A stretch of 20,999 nt of DNA from Bacillota bacterium. GTDB lineage: Bacteria > Bacillota > Clostridia > Christensenellales > CAG-138. Below are positions 1 to 6,529 of the stretch, piece after piece. The position numbers and the translations under genes were made by a program. The DNA lies in contig JAEEYN010000001.1 in NCBI GenBank assembly GCA_016288175.1, positions 1 to 20,999 on the forward strand, given 5' to 3'. A model generated the notes under the pieces. That model ran no database searches and had not been told where the DNA came from. It saw nothing but the letters and a program-made list of their open reading frames with translations. Each line of letters starts with the position of its first letter. The stretch's first letter is position 1.

Positions 1-384
1 GCGTTCAATACTATCCTTACGCATTTCGGGGATACAGGGCGAGTGCCTTCATACTATGACCGGATAATAACAGGCGACCTGGGGAAATTCGGCTCGGAGA
101 TGCTGCATGAGCTTTGTCGGGAAAAAGGGCTGGACATCGGACCCATCCACGAGGACTGCGGTAAACTGATCTTTTCGGAGGATCAGAATGTCGTCTGCGG
201 GGGAAGCGGATGCGGCTGCGCTTCAAGCATGCTTGCAAGCCATTTTGTTCCGGCGGTCGAGCGCGGTGAATTCAAAAGGATCCTGTTCCTCGCGACAGGC
301 GCGCTTCTGAGCCCGGTCACGAGTCTTCAGGGGGAAAGCATCCCGTGCATTGCGCACGCTGTTGTTATTGAACACATCGACTGA
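1..384 (+). CDS. spoVAD: Stage V sporulation protein AD, C-terminal part (partial)
   Basis: The open frame runs from the first base of the window to a TGA at 382-384, so only the last 127 residues are present and the true start lies upstream. The sequence reads as the end of SpoVAD, the thiolase-fold protein of the SpoVA complex that binds dipicolinic acid and helps load it into the forespore and release it at germination. Recognisable parts are the YDRIITGDLG stretch, a Gly/Cys-rich CGGSGCGCASS segment and the ending GESIPCIAHAVVIEHID, close to the usual SpoVAD C-terminus. spoVAE follows after 9 bases with a GAGGAGAA ribosome site between them, as in the usual spoVAC-spoVAD-spoVAE order. Family assignment comes from the recognised motifs and the neighbour. 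Confidence 0.9.
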   Translation, partial: AFNTILTHFGDTGRVPSYYDRIITGDLGKFGSEMLHELCREKGLDIGPIHEDCGKLIFSEDQNVVCGGSGCGCASSMLASHFVPAVERGEFKRILFLATGALLSPVTSLQGESIPCIAHAVVIEHID

Positions 385-393
385 GGAGAAAAA

Positions 394-762
394 ATGAGCA
401 GCTTTACTGATTATCTTTTGGCTTTCCTTATCGGCGGCGCGATATGTACCGTCGGCCAGCTTCTGATGAGCCTTACAAGACTGACTCCGGCGAGGATACT
501 CGTTCTCTTTGTTACGGCGGGCGTCGTGCTGACGGCACTCGGGCTTTATAGACCGGTCGTTGAGATCGGCGGGGCAGGTGCGACAGTCCCGCTGACAGGC
601 TTCGGTTATTCGCTCGCGAACGGCGCGATCGAAGGCGCGAAAAACGAGGGCATTCTCGGCGCAGTGACCGGGGGAGTCAAGGCAACGGCGGCGGGGATCA
701 CTGCCGCGGTGTTCTTTGGCTATCTTTTTGCTCTGCTCTTCACACCGAAAACGAAAAAATGA
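394..762 (+). CDS. spoVAE: Stage V sporulation protein AE (SpoVAEb type)
   Basis: This 122-residue hydrophobic protein matches the SpoVAC/SpoVAE membrane family and specifically SpoVAE. The block LTPARILVLFVTAGVVLTAL and the following TVPLTGFGYSLANGAIEGAK are characteristic. Three to four membrane segments can be seen (roughly residues 8-28, 34-52, 60-75 and 97-116). In sporulating Firmicutes it is part of the inner-membrane channel complex for Ca-dipicolinate uptake during sporulation and release in germination. The ATG is preceded by GAGGAGAAAA at good spacing, and the gene sits 9 bases after spoVAD, so the two are co-transcribed. No convincing intrinsic terminator follows. Known spoVA operons are made in the forespore under sigma-G, but that promoter would lie outside the window. 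Confidence 0.92.
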   Translation: MSSFTDYLLAFLIGGAICTVGQLLMSLTRLTPARILVLFVTAGVVLTALGLYRPVVEIGGAGATVPLTGFGYSLANGAIEGAKNEGILGAVTGGVKATAAGITAAVFFGYLFALLFTPKTKK

Positions 763-778
763 GCCTTCCGCAGCGCTG

Positions 779-814
779 TTGACCGAAATATTTTTTGCAG
801 TTAGCATATGCTAA
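779..814 (+). promoter_or_regulatory. Possible promoter with a perfect 14-bp palindrome over its -10
   Basis: TTAGCATATGCTAA at 801-814 is a perfect inverted repeat. It overlaps the -10 of a possible sigma-A promoter: TTGACC at 779-784, 17-base spacer, TAGCAT at 802-807. A palindrome over a -10 box is a common position for a repressor operator. The only gene downstream is the amidase 220 bases away, which also has a closer promoter candidate. Both promoter and operator function are inferred from sequence alone. Confidence 0.3.
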
Positions 815-907
815 TTTGTTGCCCGAATACAAGGCTTTTCCGGGCTTACGAATCGCCGCGAATATGCACTCCTTTTGAAAAAAACGCACGAATTTGAAAA
901 ACAGGCA

Positions 908-936
908 TTGATTTTTGAATAAAAATCTGTCATAAT
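908..936 (+). promoter_or_regulatory. Predicted promoter of the amidase gene
   Basis: TTGATT (908-913), a 17-base spacer and CATAAT (931-936) form a reasonable sigma-A promoter about 95 bases before the amidase start. The surrounding DNA is AT-rich, unlike the flanking genes. The inverted repeat GATTTTTGAATAAAAATC (910-927) lies between the two boxes. A sporulation sigma factor could use this region instead; I cannot decide from sequence. Confidence 0.45.
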
Positions 937-1032
937 ATTATCCGGTGAAAGTTGGCAATTTCGGCGGATCCCGAAGGAACGCCGTAAGAGACAGCAGCTT
1001 TACCGCAGACTTCCGAAAGAGAGACGTAATGC

Positions 1033-2034
1033 GTGAGAAAGCAGGAACGTGTTCGTTTTGTAATGACAGGCCTGATCGCTTTGCTCGCAATCGCGATCCT
1101 GGCGCTTGTTATAGTTTTGTTCAACAAAAAGAGTTGTTCCAATGCCGTGAACAGCGGCTTCCTGAACGAAGATGACGACCCGAAGCATGTGATCGGTTCG
1201 AACGATCCGGATCCCGCAGATCCGCAGACCGAACTGCCGACGGAGGCTCCCGAAGCGACACCGGATCTGCCTGCCGTAACGGATGGCCCGACGGCAACGC
1301 CGCCGGTAATTACCCAGCCGCCCGCGTCAGCTGCTCCTGGGGTCCAGATAAACGACCCCGGCGTTCCTTCGGTCCCGCAGAGCCCGTATCCCGCAATCCC
1401 GTATGTTGTAACGACCGGTTCGTTCGCGGATGTTAAGGCGAGGCTCGAGCAGCTCAAGACCCTTCCGAAGAGCGCAACGATCGTTCTTCTCGACGTCGGT
1501 CACGGCGGCTTTGACGGCGGCACCGTCGGCATCGACACAGGTGTTACCGAGGCGAATATCAACCTCGAGATCGCACGCTACGTTGCTCAGTGGCTCGGTT
1601 CAAAGGGCTATTATGTCTTCATGACGAGGACGGACGATTATGCCGTCGGTTCCACAAAGAACAACGACATGAAGTGGCGCAAGCAGGTCATGAAGCTCGA
1701 TATCTTCGATATCTCCATCAGCATCCATCAGAATGCGCTTGCAAGCGACCGCAATGTTCACGGCGCAAGGATCTACTGCTATAAGAAAGGCACTGCCGGA
1801 GAACAGTTCGCAAAGGAAATGATCGCGGCAATATCTTCCGAGATCTCGACTGTGAAGCAGAACGTCTATGCCGATAACCTGATGGTCGTACGCGAGCCCG
1901 TATGCCCGGCGGTCCTGATCGAGTGCGGCTTCCTCTCTAACCACGATGAGGAACTGCTGCTGCAGAATCCGGCATATCAGCGGCTGCTCGCAAAACTGAT
2001 CGCTCAGGGCGCGGAAAAATATCTGAATAAGTAA
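1033..2034 (+). CDS. Membrane-anchored N-acetylmuramoyl-L-alanine amidase (Amidase_3)
   Basis: This 333-residue enzyme should cleave the amide bond between N-acetylmuramic acid and L-alanine in peptidoglycan. Residues 1-8 are basic and 9-30 form a membrane segment, so the catalytic part faces outward. Residues 55-120 are a low-complexity Thr/Pro/Ala/Glu linker. The Amidase_3 domain (about 148-333) has the expected zinc ligands and catalytic residue: H157 in DVGHGG, E173 in TEANINLEIA, H232 in SISIHQNA and E297 in LIECGFLSN. The start is GTG, with GAAAGAGAG about 10 bases upstream; an in-frame ATG at 1063 would remove the basic segment and is less likely. It follows spoVAE by 270 bases, so a role in spore cortex or germination like that of CwlD is possible. 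CwlD is shorter and lacks this linker, so ordinary cell-wall turnover is equally possible. Confidence 0.88.
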   Translation: MRKQERVRFVMTGLIALLAIAILALVIVLFNKKSCSNAVNSGFLNEDDDPKHVIGSNDPDPADPQTELPTEAPEATPDLPAVTDGPTATPPVITQPPASAAPGVQINDPGVPSVPQSPYPAIPYVVTTGSFADVKARLEQLKTLPKSATIVLLDVGHGGFDGGTVGIDTGVTEANINLEIARYVAQWLGSKGYYVFMTRTDDYAVGSTKNNDMKWRKQVMKLDIFDISISIHQNALASDRNVHGARIYCYKKGTAGEQFAKEMIAAISSEISTVKQNVYADNLMVVREPVCPAVLIECGFLSNHDEELLLQNPAYQRLLAKLIAQGAEKYLNK

Positions 2035-2049
2035 CAACAATAACAAACA

Positions 2050-2087
2050 AGCGGCGGTGAGTTCGAATCTCACCGCCGCTTTGTTGT
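2050..2087. terminator. Bidirectional intrinsic terminator (amidase / gpmI)
   Basis: A perfect 12-bp stem, AGCGGCGGTGAG (2050-2061) with CTCACCGCCGCT (2069-2080), encloses a 7-base loop. T-rich sequence lies on both sides: TTGTTGT after it on the plus strand, and TTGTTTGTTATTGTTG on the minus strand. It sits between two convergent genes and can end both transcripts. Confidence 0.85.
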
Positions 2088-2093
2088 ATCGTT

Positions 2094-3656
2094 TTATCGG
2101 CCGCTGTTTGTTTCTTCGATCAGGCATCTGCCGGTCATTTCTTCCGGCTGAGGAAGCCTCATGATATGGAGCAGCGTCGGCGAAAGGTCGCAGAGCCTGC
2201 CGCCGGAGGCAAGCTTGACTTTGCGCTGCTTCTTATCCGAAGATACATAGATCAGCGGAACAGGGTTGGTCGTGTGCGGCGTGAAAGGCTCGCCGTTTTC
2301 GTCGATCATCTTTTCGCAGTTTCCGTGGTCTGCCGTAATAAGGCAGCTTCCGCCGTTCGCAAGAATGTGCGGAACGAGCTTGCCGACGCATTCGTCGACC
2401 GCACCGACTGCTTTGACCGCCGCTTCGAGAACGCCTGTATGGCCGACCATATCCGGGTTCGCGAAATTCAGCACCATGAAATCATATTTGCCGGAATCGA
2501 CGCATTCGATCGCCTTCTCGGTAACTTCGTATGCGCTCATCTCGGGTTTGAGATCATAAGTCGGAACGTCGGGAGAGGGGATCAGGATCCTGTCCTCGCC
2601 CTCGAAAACGCGCTCAACGCCGCCGTTGAAGAAGAAGGTGACGTGCGCGTATTTTTCGGTCTCGGCGATGCGCAGCTGCGTTTTGCCGAATCCGGAAAGG
2701 TATTCGCCCATCGTGTTTGTAAGCTTTTCGGGCGGGAAAAGGAGATGTACGCGGTCCGCGAAATCCGCCGAATACTGGGTCATGCAGGCGTAATAGACCG
2801 GGAAATAACCGAACCTGCGCTCAAACTGCGGGAAATCGCGGTCGATGAACGCACGCGTGATCTGCCTTGCCCTGTCCGGACGGAAATTGAAGAAGATGAT
2901 GCTGTCGTTTTCTCTAACCGTCGCCGTAGGTTCGCCGTTTGCGGTCACAACGCTCGGAACAATGAATTCGTCGGTCACGCCGTTTGCATAGGAAGAAGCA
3001 ACGGCTTCCTCCGCGCTTTCGAAGCGCAGCCCTTCGCCGTAGACGAGCGCCGCATAAGCTTTCTCGATGCGGTCGAAATTGCTGTTGCGGTCCATCGCAT
3101 AATAACGGCCCATGACCGTTGCGATTTTTCCGCAGCCGGTCTCGGCCATCTTCGCTTCAAGCGCGCGGACAAAGCCGATGCCGCTGTCGACGGCAACGTC
3201 GCGCCCGTCGGTGAAGCAATGGACATAGACCTTAGAAAGACCGTTTTCCCTTGCGATATCAAGAAGAGCGAAAAGATGCTCGATATGACTGTGGACGCCG
3301 CCGTCGGAAAGAAGGCCCCAAAGATGCAGAGCGGAATCATGCGCTTTGCAGTTCCCGATCGCTTCAAGAACGACGGGATTCTTTGCGAGAGAACCGTCCC
3401 TTGCCGCGTCGGAGATCCTGGTGAAATCCTGAAAAACAACGCGGCCGGCGCCGATGTTCGTATGACCGACCTCGGAATTGCCCATCTGACCGGCGGGGAG
3501 ACCGACGTCGCGGCCGGAAGCCCCGATCAGAGTATGGGGATAAGTCTCGAACAGATTCCGGATATTCGGAGCGCCGTTGATGGCGATCGCGTTGCCTTCG
3601 GTATTCTCCGTGCAGCCGAAACCGTCAAGAATAATAAGTGCAGTAAGTTTTTTCAA
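2094..3656 (-). CDS. gpmI: 2,3-bisphosphoglycerate-independent phosphoglycerate mutase
   Basis: This cytoplasmic enzyme interconverts 3- and 2-phosphoglycerate in glycolysis with two metal ions (Mn in the Firmicutes enzymes) and a phosphoserine intermediate. At 520 residues it has the usual family length. Visible motifs are D11 in LDGFG, the catalytic serine S61 in MGNSEVGHTNIGAGR, HCFTDGRDV, GRYYAMDRN, FFNFRPDRARQ, NPDMVGHTG and ITADHGNCEKM, which cover both the phosphatase-like and transferase domains. The start is TTG (3654-3656), chosen because AAAGGAAAAAG lies just upstream and because the protein then begins with the normal MKKLTALIILDGFG. It is 89 bases downstream of the pgk-tpi fusion on the same strand, so the two probably share a transcript. 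The usual partners gap and eno are not in this window. Confidence 0.96.
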   Translation of the reverse strand: MKKLTALIILDGFGCTENTEGNAIAINGAPNIRNLFETYPHTLIGASGRDVGLPAGQMGNSEVGHTNIGAGRVVFQDFTRISDAARDGSLAKNPVVLEAIGNCKAHDSALHLWGLLSDGGVHSHIEHLFALLDIARENGLSKVYVHCFTDGRDVAVDSGIGFVRALEAKMAETGCGKIATVMGRYYAMDRNSNFDRIEKAYAALVYGEGLRFESAEEAVASSYANGVTDEFIVPSVVTANGEPTATVRENDSIIFFNFRPDRARQITRAFIDRDFPQFERRFGYFPVYYACMTQYSADFADRVHLLFPPEKLTNTMGEYLSGFGKTQLRIAETEKYAHVTFFFNGGVERVFEGEDRILIPSPDVPTYDLKPEMSAYEVTEKAIECVDSGKYDFMVLNFANPDMVGHTGVLEAAVKAVGAVDECVGKLVPHILANGGSCLITADHGNCEKMIDENGEPFTPHTTNPVPLIYVSSDKKQRKVKLASGGRLCDLSPTLLHIMRLPQPEEMTGRCLIEETNSGR

Positions 3657-3680
3657 AATCTTTTTCCTTTTTGTTGAAAT

Positions 3681-3728
3681 CGGGCTTCGGCCGCTCCCGC
3701 CGCAATGGCCGGAAATTGCCGGAGCCCG
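3681..3728 (-). other. Hairpin between pgk-tpi and gpmI
   Basis: An 11-bp inverted repeat (CGGGCTTCGGC at 3681-3691 with GCCGGAGCCCG at 3718-3728, one G-T pair) lies in the 89-base gap between the two minus-strand genes. No T-run follows it in the direction of transcription, so it is unlikely to be a full terminator. It could be a processing or mRNA-stabilising hairpin that sets different levels for the two genes. Confidence 0.4.
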
Positions 3729-3745
3729 AATGCTGTCAGTCGGAA

Positions 3746-5680
3746 TCAGGAGAGAACGACCTTGGCGAAATCTTCGGCAACGAGGCTCGCGCCGCCGATA
3801 AGGCCGCCGTCGATCTCGGGCATCGCCTTGAGGCCGGCGGCGTTCTTTGCGTTCATGCTGCCGCCGTAAAGGATGCGGGTGTTCTGCGCGAACTCGATGC
3901 CGTAGAGCCCTGCGATGACCTTTCGGATCGCGCCGATGGTGCGGTTCGCTTCCTCGTTGGTCGCGGTCTTGCCGGTGCCGATCGCCCAGATGGGTTCGTA
4001 GGCGACGGTGATCTTCGCGGCCGCTTCGGGCTCGATGCCGCGATAGAGGGCTTCGACCTGGCCTGCGAGGAAGGTGTCGGTGATGCCGGCTTCGCGCTGT
4101 TCGAGGGTCTCGCCGACGCAGACGATCGGGAGTATGTCCGCTTCGAGAGCGGCCTGGGTGCGGAGATTGACGGTTTCGTCGGTCTCGCCGAAGTACTGCC
4201 TGCGCTCGCTATGGCCGATGATCGCATACTCAACGCCGATGTTCTTCAGCATATCCGCGCTGATCTCGCCGGTGTATGCGCCCTTTGCTGCCCAGTGAAT
4301 GTTCTGGGAGCCGAGCTTGATGTTGCTGCCTTCGAGGTGCTTCGCCGCGCAGCAGAGATCGACGAACGGCGGGCAGACGACGACGTCGCACTTCGCCTCG
4401 GTCACGAGGGGCTTGAGCGCATCGATGAGTGCCTTGGCTTCATCGCGGTTCTTGTTCATCTTCCAGTTGCCGGCGATCATGAGCTTCCTTTCGGGACGGT
4501 CCATCAAAGCAGCAACGCCGGGGAGGGTCTTGCCCTCGAGGAATTCAAGGCTCGCGCCGCCGCCGGTGGAGATATGGCTCATCTTGTCGCCGAGACCGAA
4601 CTTATTGATCGCGGATGCGGAATCACCGCCGCCGATGATCGTGGTGCCTTCGCACTCTGCGCAGGCGCGCGCAACGGCTTCGGTGCCCTTTGCGAAAGCG
4701 TCCATCTCGAAAACGCCCATGGGGCCGTTCCAGACGACGGTCTTCGCTTCGCGGATCGCGTCGCCGTAAAGCTTCGCGGTCTTCTCGCCGATGTCGAGAC
4801 CCTGATAGCCCGCGGGCATCGCGTCGAAGGGAACGGTCATATGCTCGGTATCGGGAGCGAATTCCTTACCGACAACGCAGTCGACGGGCAGAAGCATCTT
4901 AACGCCCTTTGCCTTCGCTTCTTCAAGCAGCTCTTTCGCAAGGTCGATGCTTTCGGCATCGAGCAGGGAGTCGCCGATCTCGTGGCCCATGGCCTTGAAG
5001 AAGGTGTAGCTCATCGCGCCGCCGATAAGCAGCGTATCGCATTTATTGAGCAGGTTCTTGATAACGCCGATCTTGTCGCCGACCTTCTTGCCGCCGAGGA
5101 TGGCGACGAAGGGACGCGCGGGCTCTGTGAGAGCGCCGCCCATGACGCGCAGCTCTTTTTCGATCAGGAAGCCGCAGACGGCAGGCAGATAGTGCGCAAC
5201 GCCCTCGGTGGAGGCATGTGCGCGGTGAACGGTGCCGAACGCGTCGGAAACGTAGAGCTCAGCGAAATCCGCAAGCGCTTTTGCGAAATCGGGATCGTTC
5301 TTTTCCTCTTCCTTATGGAAACGGAGGTTCTCAAGAAGCAGGATCTCGCCGTTCTTGAGCTCCGCTGCTTTCGCCTTCGCATCCTCGCCGATCACATCGT
5401 TTGCGAAGATGATATTGGTCTCCGGCATAAGCTCCGCAAGGCGCTTTGCAACGGGAGCGAGGCTCATCTCGGGAACGAACTTGCCCTTCGGGCGGCCGAG
5501 GTGGGAGCAAAGGATGGTCTTCGCGCCGTTCTCAACAAGATAGCGGACAGTGGGAAGCGCGCCGACAATGCGGCTTTCATCGGTGATATTGAGGTTTTCA
5601 TCGAGCGGGACGTTGAAATCGACGCGGACGAGAACTTTTTTGCCCCGGACGGGGACGTCGGCAACGGACAGTTTGGTCAT
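3746..5680 (-). CDS. pgk-tpi: Bifunctional phosphoglycerate kinase / triose-phosphate isomerase fusion
   Basis: One uninterrupted 644-residue frame encodes two glycolytic enzymes. Residues 1 to about 393 are phosphoglycerate kinase: DFNVP (21-25) and HLGRP (60-64) bind substrate, WNGPMGVFE (317-325) and GGGDS (350-354) form the nucleotide side, and STGGGASLEFLEG ends the domain. Residues 400-644 are a complete triose-phosphate isomerase: NWKMN (N405, K407), IIGHSERR (H490), VAYEPIWAIGTG (E562 and loop 6) and YGGS (605-608). The linker is only about six residues (DRPERK). A covalent PGK-TIM fusion is known from Thermotoga maritima. The ATG at 5680 has GGAGG ten bases upstream. The GGKKVGDK motif (196-203) differs from the common GGAKVSDK but keeps the second lysine. 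An internal ribosome site precedes the codon for M401, so free TIM may also be made. Confidence 0.96.
   Translation of the reverse strand: MTKLSVADVPVRGKKVLVRVDFNVPLDENLNITDESRIVGALPTVRYLVENGAKTILCSHLGRPKGKFVPEMSLAPVAKRLAELMPETNIIFANDVIGEDAKAKAAELKNGEILLLENLRFHKEEEKNDPDFAKALADFAELYVSDAFGTVHRAHASTEGVAHYLPAVCGFLIEKELRVMGGALTEPARPFVAILGGKKVGDKIGVIKNLLNKCDTLLIGGAMSYTFFKAMGHEIGDSLLDAESIDLAKELLEEAKAKGVKMLLPVDCVVGKEFAPDTEHMTVPFDAMPAGYQGLDIGEKTAKLYGDAIREAKTVVWNGPMGVFEMDAFAKGTEAVARACAECEGTTIIGGGDSASAINKFGLGDKMSHISTGGGASLEFLEGKTLPGVAALMDRPERKLMIAGNWKMNKNRDEAKALIDALKPLVTEAKCDVVVCPPFVDLCCAAKHLEGSNIKLGSQNIHWAAKGAYTGEISADMLKNIGVEYAIIGHSERRQYFGETDETVNLRTQAALEADILPIVCVGETLEQREAGITDTFLAGQVEALYRGIEPEAAAKITVAYEPIWAIGTGKTATNEEANRTIGAIRKVIAGLYGIEFAQNTRILYGGSMNAKNAAGLKAMPEIDGGLIGGASLVAEDFAKVVLS
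4478..4491 (-). promoter_or_regulatory. Internal ribosome-binding site at the TIM part of pgk-tpi
   Basis: On the minus strand AAAGGA (4486-4491) lies 5 bases before an in-frame ATG (4478-4480). This ATG encodes M401, the residue just before IAGNWKMN, where a stand-alone TIM would start. Its position suggests a remnant or working start site for a separately translated isomerase. Function is inferred. Confidence 0.4.
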
Positions 5681-5750
5681 TTTGATTCAGCCTCCGAAAC
5701 GTATTTTTGTTTTAGTCATATAATCTCGAGCGATTACACTCACAACTTTT

Positions 5751-5779
5751 ATTATAACACCGAAAAAGAAAAACGGCAA
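5751..5779 (-). promoter_or_regulatory. Predicted promoter of the pgk-tpi/gpmI unit
   Basis: Read on the minus strand, TTGCCG (5774-5779), a 17-base T-rich spacer and a perfect TATAAT (5751-5756) form a good sigma-A promoter about 70 bases before the pgk start. A second weaker pair (TTGTGA, 17 bases, TATATG) lies slightly closer to the gene. Confidence 0.6.
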
Positions 5780-5885
5780 CAGGAAAAATGGCAGACACAT
5801 GGAAGAAAACCAAAATATCGGAAACAGGTATTGAAAGATACGATGAAACAGAACACAGCGTATGCAGCATAAACCGAAAATCCGG

Positions 5886-5914
5886 TTCATTATATTCGTG
5901 TAATATGTTATAAT
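5886..5914 (+). promoter_or_regulatory. Predicted promoter of the ECF sigma / anti-sigma pair
   Basis: A perfect TATAAT at 5909-5914 with TTCATT (5886-5891) 17 bases upstream lies about 45 bases before the sigma-factor start. The -35 is weak. ECF genes often activate their own promoter with a different box pair, which cannot be recognised without the regulon. Confidence 0.45.
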
Positions 5915-5962
5915 GATTCCGGTCTTATTATATGAAGGATCCTTCCGAAAGGGAAAACGGTG

Positions 5963-6529
5963 ATGGACGACCGGCAATTGATCGAACTGTATTTTGCAAG
6001 AGACGAGAGCGCGATTAAGCTTACCGCAGACAGATACGGCAAGTATTGTTTTGCCATCGCGAATAACATTCTTGCAAGCAGCGAGGATGCCGAGGAGATC
6101 GTGAATGAAGCGTATCTTCGGGCTTGGAACTCTATTCCGCCGCAGAGACCGGCCGTATTCAGGCTTTTTCTCGCAAGGATAACGCGGAATCTCTCGCTGA
6201 ACCGTTATGAAAAACGGAATGCGAAAAAACGCGGAGGCGAAGCGGAACTTGCGCTGGAAGAGCTTGCAGAATTTACGGTCGGTACAGTGAACATAGAAGG
6301 CGAGCTAATGGAGCATGAATTGGAAAAGACTATAAACGCTTTTCTGAACAGACTGCCCAAAAGGGAACGCACGATATTCCTGCGGCGGTATTTTCGGTTT
6401 GAATCAAATGAAGAGATAGGCAAGTATTTCGGATCAAGCGCTGCAAGTATAGCAGTTTCACTTAGCCGTACAAGAAAAAAACTGAGGAAGCATCTTGAAA
6501 AGGAGGGTTACTTCAATGACAGGCAATGA
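5963..6529 (+). CDS. ECF-type RNA polymerase sigma factor
   Basis: This 188-residue protein has the two-domain layout of extracytoplasmic-function sigma factors. Region 2 lies at about 14-90 (LTADRYGKYCFAIANNIL, then SSEDAEEIVNEAYLRAWNSI and the FLARITRNLSLNRYEKR recognition stretch). Region 4 lies at about 125-180 (LPKRERTIFLRRYF followed by the EEIGKYFGSSAASIAVSLSR helix-turn-helix). It would redirect RNA polymerase to a small set of promoters in response to an envelope signal. A GTG three bases upstream is an alternative start; I prefer the ATG because AAAGGG then sits at more usual spacing. The stop lies 14 bases inside the next gene, which points to translational coupling with a partner regulator. 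Regulon and signal are unknown. Confidence 0.88.
   Translation: MDDRQLIELYFARDESAIKLTADRYGKYCFAIANNILASSEDAEEIVNEAYLRAWNSIPPQRPAVFRLFLARITRNLSLNRYEKRNAKKRGGEAELALEELAEFTVGTVNIEGELMEHELEKTINAFLNRLPKRERTIFLRRYFRFESNEEIGKYFGSSAASIAVSLSRTRKKLRKHLEKEGYFNDRQ

Noticed and set aside
823..847. A hairpin GCCCG...CGGGC after spoVAE as a possible terminator
   Set aside because: The stem is only 5 bp with a 15-base loop and no T-run follows.
945..1175. A 76-codon plus-strand frame overlapping the amidase start
   Set aside because: It overlaps the membrane anchor of the amidase in another frame and has an Arg/Cys-rich composition with no recognised motif.
2166..3677. A 503-codon open frame on the plus strand opposite gpmI
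   Set aside because: gpmI has full catalytic motifs and a ribosome site. The mirror frame has no motif and extends just past the gpmI start.
3671..5872. A 733-codon open frame on the plus strand opposite pgk-tpi
   Set aside because: It mirrors a gene with complete PGK and TIM motifs. Its product is rich in Ala, Arg and Asp with no recognisable domain and arises from GC-rich codon bias on the other strand.
5687..5977. A 96-codon Phe- and Cys-rich frame on the minus strand between pgk-tpi and the sigma factor
   Set aside because: It covers the promoters of both divergent genes. Its hydrophobic run comes from AT-rich promoter DNA, and it has no good ribosome site.
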